Shown: positions 58,659 through 64,000 of the stretch, piece by piece | Layout: each line of letters opens with the position of its first letter | Numbering within the stretch: the stretch's first letter is position 1 | NCBI RefSeq assembly: GCF_019264485.1 | Contig: NZ_JAHVAA010000012.1 | Location: 124,001 to 188,000, forward strand | From: Sediminibacterium sp. | Lineage (GTDB): Bacteria; Bacteroidota; Bacteroidia; Chitinophagales; Chitinophagaceae | Length of the DNA stretch: 64,000 nt | Reading direction: 5' to 3' | The notes under the pieces: model-generated | What the model saw: only the letters and a program-made list of their open reading frames with translations | What the model was told of the DNA's origin: nothing | Database searches by the model: none | Translations under genes and position numbers: made by a program

Positions 58659-59534
58659 TTAGTCCTCGTCGATGAACCGTTTAGTAATGGGTTGATATGA
58701 GTCAATTCGGCGATCACGTAAGAATGGCCAATGAGTTCTATAACGATCAGTTTTCTTTGTATCAATTTCAACTACAGTAACCTCTTCTTCATCATGCGAG
58801 GCTTTATAAAGCAATGATCCGAATGGATTACTTACAAATGAACCGCCCCAGAATTTCATGGCGCCATTCTGTTCAAAGCCTACCCTGTTTACACTTACTA
58901 CGTGAACGCCGTTGGCTACTGCATGACTTCTCTGTATGGTTTGCCATGCATTGTATTGTTCGGTGTTAGTAGCTTCATCCTGACTGGTGGCCCAACCGAT
59001 GGCTGTAGGATAGAATAATATCTCCGCTCCCATCAGCGATGTAATTCTTGCTGCTTCAGGATACCATTGGTCCCAACAGATCAATACACCCAATGTTGCG
59101 TATTTTGTTTTGAATACTTTATAACCGAGGTCTCCGGGAGTGAAATAAAATTTCTCATAATAAGCCGGATCATCGGGTATATGCATTTTGCGGTACTTAC
59201 CAAGGTAGCTACCATCTGCATCCAATACCGCAGTCGTGTTGTGGTATAACCCTTCTGTTCTTTTTTCAAATAAAGAAGCAATGATCACCACATTCAATTC
59301 AGCAGCAATTTTTGACAATGTTTCTGTAGACGCACCGGGAATTGCTTCTGCGAGTTTGAAGTTTTCATAATCTTCCACATCGCAGAAATACAGGCTGGTA
59401 AACAGTTCCTGCAAACAAACAATCTGCGCGCCTTTTGCAGCCGCTGCACGGATACCTTCAATGGCTTTCGCCATATTTTCTTCCTTCGATGCCGTGCAAC
59501 TCATTTGCACCAGGCCTATTTGAATTTTTGACAT
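58659..59534 (-). CDS. aguB: N-carbamoylputrescine amidase
   Basis: 291 residues, carbon-nitrogen hydrolase family. Catalytic triad: glutamate in IVCLQELFTS near residue 42, lysine in KYRKMHIPDD near 116, cysteine in VLICWDQWYPE near 153. It converts N-carbamoylputrescine to putrescine, ammonia and CO2. With the agmatine deiminase next door and the arginine decarboxylase at 31.3 kb, the full arginine-to-putrescine route is encoded in this window. The substrate is inferred from that neighbour. Confidence 0.9.
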   Translation of the reverse strand: MSKIQIGLVQMSCTASKEENMAKAIEGIRAAAAKGAQIVCLQELFTSLYFCDVEDYENFKLAEAIPGASTETLSKIAAELNVVIIASLFEKRTEGLYHNTTAVLDADGSYLGKYRKMHIPDDPAYYEKFYFTPGDLGYKVFKTKYATLGVLICWDQWYPEAARITSLMGAEILFYPTAIGWATSQDEATNTEQYNAWQTIQRSHAVANGVHVVSVNRVGFEQNGAMKFWGGSFVSNPFGSLLYKASHDEEEVTVVEIDTKKTDRYRTHWPFLRDRRIDSYQPITKRFIDED

Positions 59535-59543
59535 ACCGTTGTT

Positions 59544-59640
59544 TTAGCTTCTAGCTTCTAGCCACTAGCTGCTAGTATTTAATTATTTGCTTTTGTTATT
59601 TTTTTCTAGCTGCTAGTGGCTAGAAGCTGGCAGCTCATCA
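59544..59640. repeat. Family D heptamer arrays, inverted pair
   Basis: Left array 59544-59578 (TTAGCTT, CTAGCTT, CTAGCCA, CTAGCTG, CTAGTAT) and right array 59606-59640 (CTAGCTG, CTAGTGG, CTAGAAG, CTGGCAG, CTCATCA). The stop of bshB1 (59638-59640) is inside the last word. Same word family as upstream of thrS. Confidence 0.82.
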
Positions 59641-60366
59641 CGTGCTGTGTTTAATAATCGCGTCAAAACTATTAATACCGATAATCTTCTCTGTAATATA
59701 TCCTTCTGCGTAACCTACGCCTATTCTTTTGCCCAGCATCATGGCCCTGGCTTTTACGGTTTCAAGGAATTGCGGGGTGGAGATATAGGTTTGCGGTTCA
59801 TTTCCTCCTGTACTGTTGAATTGGGTGGTGTATGCTAATACAGATTCAATTTTTTTATCCATATACGCAGTAATGTCTACTACAAATGATGGCTGGATAA
59901 AACGATCCTGTATATAATGGAATACATAGGTTGGTCTCCATGCTTCCTGAGACTGCCCATTTTCGGTTGTTTCAATTTTTCTTAAGCCTGCAAGGAAAGC
60001 GGCATCCGATACCAGTTTGGCGCTTCGTCCATGATCGGGGTGTCTGTCTTCGGGTGCATTGGCAAGAATAATTTCAGGGCGATATTTCCTGATGACTTCA
60101 ATGACCAGTCGCTGGTGTTTTTCATCGTTCTGAAAAAAGCCATCGGCCATACCCAGGTTTTCCCTCACTGTTACACCCATAATAGCGGCGGCAGCGGCGG
60201 CCTCCTGTTTACGTGTTTCAGCCGTTCCCCTTGTGCCCAGTTCTCCACGGGTAAGGTCTACAATACCTACTTTCTTTCCTTCTGCCAGTGCCGCCATAAT
60301 GGTGCCGGAACAACCCAGTTCCACATCATCCGGATGTACCCCAAATGCCAGTATATCAAGTTTCAT
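59638..60366 (-). CDS. bshB1: Bacillithiol biosynthesis deacetylase BshB1
   Basis: 242 residues, LmbE/PIG-L fold. Zinc site HPDDVELGCSGT at residues 12-23 and HPDHGRSAKLVSDAAFLAG near residue 110. DLTRGELGTRGTAETRKQEA is the typical second motif, and the specific sequence of the family's C-terminus (GKRIGVGYAEGY) supports BshB1 rather than a general deacetylase. It removes acetyl from GlcNAc-malate in bacillithiol synthesis, pointing to bacillithiol as a cell thiol. Promoter box TACCTTTG lies 19 nt ahead of the ATG. Confidence 0.92.
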   Translation of the reverse strand: MKLDILAFGVHPDDVELGCSGTIMAALAEGKKVGIVDLTRGELGTRGTAETRKQEAAAAAAIMGVTVRENLGMADGFFQNDEKHQRLVIEVIRKYRPEIILANAPEDRHPDHGRSAKLVSDAAFLAGLRKIETTENGQSQEAWRPTYVFHYIQDRFIQPSFVVDITAYMDKKIESVLAYTTQFNSTGGNEPQTYISTPQFLETVKARAMMLGKRIGVGYAEGYITEKIIGINSFDAIIKHST

Positions 60367-60385
60367 GAATCTGTTTTAATGCTGG

Positions 60386-60393
60386 CAAAGGTA
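60386..60393 (-). promoter_or_regulatory. -7 element for bshB1
   Basis: TACCTTTG on the minus strand, exact TAnnTTTG match and identical to the ABC-F -7 box. The ATG is 19 nt downstream. Confidence 0.55.
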
Positions 60394-60447
60394 ATACTTG
60401 CATTTTACTTGACACACCCTGGCTCATTAGCAATTTCCTCAACAAAA

Positions 60448-60549
60448 AACGACTCCGCGAAACCTTCGTTTCCTCTCGTTCTCTGCGGTGGAATTACTCG
60501 AATATTCACCGCAGAGAACGAGAGGAAACGGAGTTTACGCAGAGTCGTT
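60448..60549. repeat. Family B long palindrome
   Basis: Arms 60448-60490 and 60507-60549 of 43 bp, 39 of 43 paired, loop of 16 nt at 60491-60506. The loop is 14 of 16 identical to that at 42002 in the same orientation. It lies 17 bp after the stop of the 60567 gene. Confidence 0.9.
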
Positions 60550-60566
60550 GAGGATACTTCGATTGC

Positions 60567-61364
60567 TTAATAATAACTGTAGGTTACTTCAGTTTCAGTT
60601 GAGCCTAAAGGGCCGGTTGACATGGTTCTTTTTACCGGGGCTGCTTTTCCATTGTAGGTAAACTGGTAATTGTACACCTGTTCCGATCCGGCAATTTCAT
60701 CACGACGGGTAATCTTTGTAGGATTGTTGACCGTTATAGGCACCCCACTCAGGTACAGGAAATGCCTGAACGTATTGTCTACATTCAAATGCTGGTCATA
60801 ATTATCATAACGGGTAGTCTGGTATTTGGTAGCCTGTCCGTTTTGATTGATCTGGTACCTGATTTCTTCTTTCAGGTTTCCATCGGGATGATAAGTATAT
60901 TCCTGTTTAAAAGTGTAGGCAAAACCGATGGCACCCGGAGAGGTTTTTTCATAGTCTTCTATCGATTCCAGCCTTGTACCCTGCCCTACATAATTAATAA
61001 ACTTGTAGCTCATTTTTACTCCATTCTCATACCGGCTCACTGCCGTTACCTGATCATTCACATAAGCATACCTGAACTCAGCTCCGTTTTCAATCTGAAC
61101 AGATGCTACCTTACCGATACTATTATAAGCAAACTGATATACTTCTTTATAAGTAGTACCACCCAGGTCGGAGAAAATAATAATCTTATCCAGTTTACCA
61201 TCCTGTCTGTAATAAAAGGAATCTGAATAACCTCCTCCAAAACTCACTTTTGCCAGTTTACCGCTGAATAAAGTTTGTTGCACCGGCTGCTCTGTTTTTT
61301 TTCCACAGGAGATAATGACCATCATCAAAATCATTGAGCCAAAAATGTTCATCGCTTTTTTCAT
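60567..61364 (-). CDS. YD-repeat-like lipoprotein, paralogue 1
   Basis: 265 residues from MKKAMNIFGSMILM. Lipobox IISC. The mature part resembles YD/RHS-type strand repeats: KLAKVSFGGGYSDSFYYRQDGKLDKI, YQFAYNSIGKVASVQIENG, RYAYVNDQVTAVSRY. Function unknown. It is a close paralogue of the next gene (61456), sharing the order K-L-x-K-x-S, D-S-x-Y-Y and the closing T-Y-S-Y-Y, so the two arose by tandem duplication. Probably surface or periplasmic. Confidence 0.72.
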   Translation of the reverse strand: MKKAMNIFGSMILMMVIISCGKKTEQPVQQTLFSGKLAKVSFGGGYSDSFYYRQDGKLDKIIIFSDLGGTTYKEVYQFAYNSIGKVASVQIENGAEFRYAYVNDQVTAVSRYENGVKMSYKFINYVGQGTRLESIEDYEKTSPGAIGFAYTFKQEYTYHPDGNLKEEIRYQINQNGQATKYQTTRYDNYDQHLNVDNTFRHFLYLSGVPITVNNPTKITRRDEIAGSEQVYNYQFTYNGKAAPVKRTMSTGPLGSTETEVTYSYY

Positions 61365-61455
61365 ACTGTCTTCTGTTTTTTTTGTTTGACACAGACCATT
61401 GACCATTCGTGTCGGATATACTTGCTTTAACTAATTTTTACCATGTAAAAAACTG

Positions 61456-62265
61456 CTAATAATAACTATAGGTACAGGTTCCTTCTTCCCAGTTACCATT
61501 GCCATAGTATTCAAATTTTCTGGTGATCGGAAGTGTTGACTGGTTATAGGTATAGGTAAAAAGGTAAGTAGATTCAACACCAGTTTTTTCATTCTTTACC
61601 ACCCGCTGGCGTGCATTGTTTTTGAAAAAACGCTGTCCAAAAAAATAAGGCACCTGTTTAAAAACATCATCCGGGCTATGGTGCTGATCATAATCTGAAT
61701 AAGTAATAGATGCTTCTTTTACAGGCTGTCCCGTATTCGGATGAACGGAATAAGATGTTTCTGTTTTCAGGTTACCATCAGGATAATACGTATAAATAAA
61801 CATGTCGAGAAAATCCTGGTCATTCGGGTTGTTCAGTACATCTGCATAGGTATGTGTTGATGTGAGTATACCCTGGCTATCATACGTAAATCCTTTATGT
61901 CTTATTTTAAGACCACCCACATACTGTCCAACTTCTTCCAACTGGTTACCGTTATAGCTATATCGGTATTCTTCACCCTGATCGCTGTTGATTCGTGTAA
62001 GCTTTTCCTGTGCATTATATTCGAAGGAATAGGTTACGCTCACAGCAGATGAAGGATCCCATACAGATTTTATTTTGATGAGTTTACCGGTGGAGGAATA
62101 ATACAATGAATCATACGCACCACTGTCGTAACTTATTTTTGATAGTTTACCTTTTACAGGTTCAACAGGTACCGGAGGCTGGATGATGGTATCTGTTTTT
62201 TTTGAACAGGACGTTATGGCTATCATGATCACCAGTACAAAACGTCCATATTTATTCATCAACAT
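61456..62265 (-). CDS. YD-repeat-like lipoprotein, paralogue 2
   Basis: 269 residues from MLMNKYGRFVLVIM; a second ATG two codons later is equally good. Lipobox ITSC, then a proline/valine-rich spacer and strand repeats: GKLSKISYDSGAYDSLYYSSTGKL, YSFEYNAQEKLTRI, YRYSYNGNQLEEV, ending TCTYSYY. A -7-like box TACTTTCG (62292-62299, minus strand) precedes it. 91 bp upstream of its paralogue on the same strand. Confidence 0.72.
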   Translation of the reverse strand: MLMNKYGRFVLVIMIAITSCSKKTDTIIQPPVPVEPVKGKLSKISYDSGAYDSLYYSSTGKLIKIKSVWDPSSAVSVTYSFEYNAQEKLTRINSDQGEEYRYSYNGNQLEEVGQYVGGLKIRHKGFTYDSQGILTSTHTYADVLNNPNDQDFLDMFIYTYYPDGNLKTETSYSVHPNTGQPVKEASITYSDYDQHHSPDDVFKQVPYFFGQRFFKNNARQRVVKNEKTGVESTYLFTYTYNQSTLPITRKFEYYGNGNWEEGTCTYSYY

Positions 62266-62363
62266 AACTTTGTGTTTTAATAATTTGAACACGAAAGTAT
62301 CTGCACAAACATGCTGTATAAATAGCATATTGATGTGGTTGGTGATAAACGGAAAAATGAGGC

Positions 62364-62397
62364 AAAAAAAAGTCCCGCCTGTTGTACAAGCGGGACT
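62364..62397 (-). terminator. Terminator after rpmE2
   Basis: 8 bp perfect arms AGTCCCGC / GCGGGACT (62371-62378 / 62390-62397), with a minus-strand T-run at 62370-62364. Confidence 0.88.
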
Positions 62398-62418
62398 CGA
62401 ATATGATTGAAGTTGAAA

Positions 62419-62673
62419 TTATTTCTTCTTCTCGTAACGTTTTTTGAATTTGTCGATACGACCTGCAGTATCTACCAGCATGTTTTTACCGGTATAGAAT
62501 GGATGTGAAGTATTAGAAATCTCCAGTTTAATTACTGGATATTCTTTACCATCTCCTTCCCAAACGATGGTTTCTTTTGAAGCTGCAGTTGAACGGCTCA
62601 GGAATGTGTGACCATTACTCATATCCTTGAACACAACAAAACGATAATTTTCCGGATGGATACCTTGTTTCAT
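62419..62673 (-). CDS. rpmE2: 50S ribosomal protein L31, zinc-free type B
   Basis: 84 residues from [21 protein letters not shown], the standard L31 start; the frame extends upstream but without family residues. No C-x-x-C zinc site, so it is the C-minus form typical of Bacteroidota. [25 protein letters not shown] is the conserved C-terminal part. It lies on the 50S subunit at the bridge to 30S. Own promoter and own terminator. Confidence 0.95.
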   Translation of the reverse strand: MKQGIHPENYRFVVFKDMSNGHTFLSRSTAASKETIVWEGDGKEYPVIKLEISNTSHPFYTGKNMLVDTAGRIDKFKKRYEKKK

Positions 62674-62727
62674 AATTATTTGTTTTAGGTGGTACGGATT
62701 TGGCCGTACGCTTATTTTTAAGGACTG

Positions 62728-62758
62728 CAAAAGTAAGCAGGATGCAGGGAATTGCCAA
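62728..62758 (-). promoter_or_regulatory. Promoter for rpmE2
   Basis: TTG (62758-62756) and TACTTTTG (62735-62728) on the minus strand with a 20 bp spacer; leader of 54 nt. The -7 box is identical to that of rpmI. Confidence 0.7.
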
Positions 62759-62776
62759 ATTAAAGGAGAATTAATA

Positions 62777-62870
62777 GTCCGGGAGTCGGAAAGACCGAAA
62801 GTCCGAAAGATGGTTGAATCGGTGCCTTTTTCTTGCGGAATTTCGTTCTTGCCGGCTTCCGGACTTGCTA
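62777..62870. repeat. Family A octamer arrays, imperfect inverted pair
   Basis: Left array 62777-62808 (GTCCGGGA, GTCGGAAA, GACCGAAA, GTCCGAAA) and a partly diverged inverted array at about 62833-62870 (e.g. CTTCCGGA). It lies between yajQ and rpmE2 on the same strand. Confidence 0.78.
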
Positions 62871-62874
62871 TCTT

Positions 62875-63366
62875 TTAGCTCTTCATATTAATAAACTGCA
62901 GTGGAATACCCAGTTCTGCGGTCTTACATTTTGCTATAACGTCCTGTAAATCATCGATTTTCTTGGCTGTAACGCGTATGATATCATCCATAATGGCTGC
63001 CTGTACCTTAAGACCGCTGTCTTTGATCATTTTCACGATCTTTTTGGCATCATCCTGTTTTAGGCCATTTCTTACGGAAACCTCTTTTTTCACCACTTTA
63101 CCGCTCGGATAGGCATCTTTGGAGAAATCGAAAGCACTGCCCTCAATCCCCTGTTTAATGGCCCTGCCGATCAGTACATCAATCAACTGCTTCATTTTCA
63201 TATCGCTTTCTACTTCGAGCGACACGATATAATCCTTTTTATTGAGTTCTACAGACACATGGGAGTCGCGGAAATCGAAACGACCTGCAATCTCTTTTTT
63301 AACGGTATTGATGGCATTATCCAGGGTCTGGAGGTCTACTTTACTGGCTATGTCGAAAGAAGGCAT
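62875..63366 (-). CDS. YajQ-family nucleotide/cyclic-di-GMP-binding protein
   Basis: 163 residues, the exact usual length, from MPSFDIASKVDLQTLDNAINT. The family has two ferredoxin-like halves; FDFRDSHVSVELNKKDY, GSAFDFSKDAYPSGKVVKKEV and VQAAIMDDIIRVTAKKIDDLQ are its landmarks. Some members bind cyclic-di-GMP and act as transcription co-regulators; others bind RNA or nucleotides. The frame runs 63 codons further upstream, but that part reads through a terminator and a family A array and is not coding. Box TATCTTTA (63381-63388) may be the -7 element. Confidence 0.92.
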   Translation of the reverse strand: MPSFDIASKVDLQTLDNAINTVKKEIAGRFDFRDSHVSVELNKKDYIVSLEVESDMKMKQLIDVLIGRAIKQGIEGSAFDFSKDAYPSGKVVKKEVSVRNGLKQDDAKKIVKMIKDSGLKVQAAIMDDIIRVTAKKIDDLQDVIAKCKTAELGIPLQFINMKS

Positions 63367-63397
63367 GGGATGATTTTTTGTAAAGATAAGCAGGGAA

Positions 63398-63484
63398 GTC
63401 GGAAAGTCCGAAAGACCAAAAGACCGAAAGAAATAGGTTCCTGTACAATCATCTTTCGGACTTGCGGACTTGCCGACTTTCGGT
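63398..63484. repeat. Family A octamer arrays, inverted pair
   Basis: Four 8-mers at 63398-63429 (GTCGGAAA, GTCCGAAA, GACCAAAA, GACCGAAA) and four inverted at 63453-63484 (CTTTCGGA, CTTGCGGA, CTTGCCGA, CTTTCGGT). It lies upstream of yajQ in a 318 bp gap that also holds a terminator and one more inverted repeat. Confidence 0.82.
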
Positions 63485-63491
63485 CTCTTCC

Positions 63492-63522
63492 AAAAAAATA
63501 GGCCCCGATAGAAATCGGGGCC
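63492..63522 (-). terminator. Terminator of the receptor gene at the right edge
   Basis: Hairpin 63501-63522: arms GGCCCCGAT / ATCGGGGCC around a 4 nt loop, then a T-run on the minus strand (63498-63492). Confidence 0.85.
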
Positions 63523-63607
63523 GCCTTCTATATAATGCACATGAGAAAAAAACAAAGTTGATGTTGCTAAATTGACTTTATACTGCTACACAGAAATGTC
63601 AAAATAG

Positions 63608-63674
63608 GATGAGCGGAATCATTTCGGGTCAAATGGAAAATCTTGTCTTTATCTCCTGCCCAATTCCGCTCATC
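63608..63674. other. Perfect inverted repeat with long loop
   Basis: 12 bp perfect arms GATGAGCGGAAT / ATTCCGCTCATC separated by 43 bp, 10 bp past the stop of the receptor gene. It has no T-tract of its own and precedes the terminator at 63492-63522. Confidence 0.6.
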
Positions 63675-63684
63675 GATCGTTGAT

Positions 63685-64000
63685 TTAGTTTCCACCACCT
63701 AAATTCACACGATTCTGTTCTTCATTGGCACCACCTCTTTTACGTTGTGCTGCAGTTTTTCCTTTGCTGAAACGATAAGTAAAACTCAGGTTTACTACAC
63801 GACTGTCTCTGTTCTGACGGATAGTTACATCCACATTCTGGTACTTACTATATCCGTTAAAGATTTGTGTATATAGTACATCTCTTACTACCAGTCTAAC
63901 CATTCCTTTATTCTTCAATACCTGTTTGGTAAATCCAATATTCAACCCACCCATTGGTTTTGCAACCAATACACCTTCTACTCCTTGTGTGCGATAGAAA
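63685..64000 (-). CDS. C-terminal end of an outer-membrane beta-barrel receptor (partial)
   Basis: The minus-strand frame is open to the right edge, giving the last 105 residues. The ending VVNLSFTYRFSKGKTAAQRKRGGANEEQNRVNLGGGN (given in outline) mirrors the C-terminus of the 4724 gene: N-L-x-F-x-Y-R-F then a basic, glycine-rich tail with E-E-x-x-R. KQVLKNKGMVRLVVRDVL is the matching earlier strand. So it is a further member of the CarboxypepD/PF14905-like receptor family. Confidence 0.82.
   Translation of the reverse strand, partial: FYRTQGVEGVLVAKPMGGLNIGFTKQVLKNKGMVRLVVRDVLYTQIFNGYSKYQNVDVTIRQNRDSRVVNLSFTYRFSKGKTAAQRKRGGANEEQNRVNLGGGN

Noticed and set aside
61395-61408. Short family F-like words (ACCATTG, ACCATTC)
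   Set aside because: Only two words; too short to separate from chance.
63367-63555. N-terminal extension of the YajQ-family protein
   Set aside because: The in-frame codons read through a terminator and a family A array; the 163-residue form from 63366 has the exact family length.

Overview
The window looks like chromosome from a free-living member of the Bacteroidota, most likely the Chitinophagaceae. Support comes from the type IX secretion pair (PorP/SprF-like protein plus a gliding-motility C-terminal-domain protein), four outer-membrane receptor genes of the TonB/CarboxypepD-reg type, the bacillithiol enzyme BshB1, a zinc-free L31, a membrane pyrophosphatase, and -7 promoter elements of the form TAnnTTTG ahead of many genes. 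No tRNA, rRNA, insertion sequence, phage gene or CRISPR array is visible.

Layout. 1-3.5 kb: end of a PI-PLC/GDPD-like gene, then an overlapping GT4 / flippase-like / GT4 operon on the minus strand. 3.6-13.6 kb: envelope proteins, a TonB-type receptor and TonB-like protein, glycosylasparaginase, CutC, SerA, a beta-lactamase-fold hydrolase. 13.7-16.1 kb: membrane pyrophosphatase with an unusual soluble tail. 16.2-19.1 kb: a compact three-gene operon I cannot assign. 19.9-22.3 kb: BlaI-type repressor with two perfect operators and an M56 peptidase. 22.3-27.2 kb: T9SS-related pair. 27.3-36.6 kb: WbqC, lipoproteins, pyrE, NUDIX, arginine decarboxylase, and the thrS-infC-rpmI-rplT translation cluster. 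36.9-50.1 kb: envelope proteins, a DUF389 membrane protein, a TonB receptor, an ABC-F ATPase, two VOC proteins, an acyl-CoA dehydrogenase. 50.5-64 kb: another receptor, an amidase, an HD protein, a secreted M24 peptidase, a TPMT-like methyltransferase, agmatine deiminase and N-carbamoylputrescine amidase (with the decarboxylase at 31-33 kb these make a full arginine-to-putrescine route), bshB1, paired lipoproteins, L31, YajQ, and the end of a further receptor.

The most striking feature lies between the genes. About half of the intergenic gaps hold short arrays of degenerate head-to-tail words of 7, 8 or 11 bp, usually followed 15-100 bp later by an inverted array of the same words, so that each locus can fold into a long hairpin. 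I group them as: A (8-mers like GTCCGAAA), B (long-stem palindromes with core CTCTGCGGTG), C (11-mers like AACTCTGTGGT), D (7-mers like CTAGCTT), E (7-mers like GATGTCG), F (7-mers like GTGAATG) and G (A+T-rich 7/8-mers like ATTTGAAA). The order of word variants differs from locus to locus. Arrays often contain the stop codon of the adjacent gene, some are nested inside others, one lies inside the ABC-F coding sequence and one inside the start of agmatine deiminase. In family B, arms and loops are rearranged between copies. They resemble in concept the heptanucleotide STRR repeats of cyanobacteria and the REP/BIME palindromes of enterobacteria, but I cannot match them to a named family.

Start codons were moved from the longest open frame where a signal peptide, family start or repeat-derived leader indicated it. 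Functions of family-level genes rest on motif recognition by eye, not on searches.
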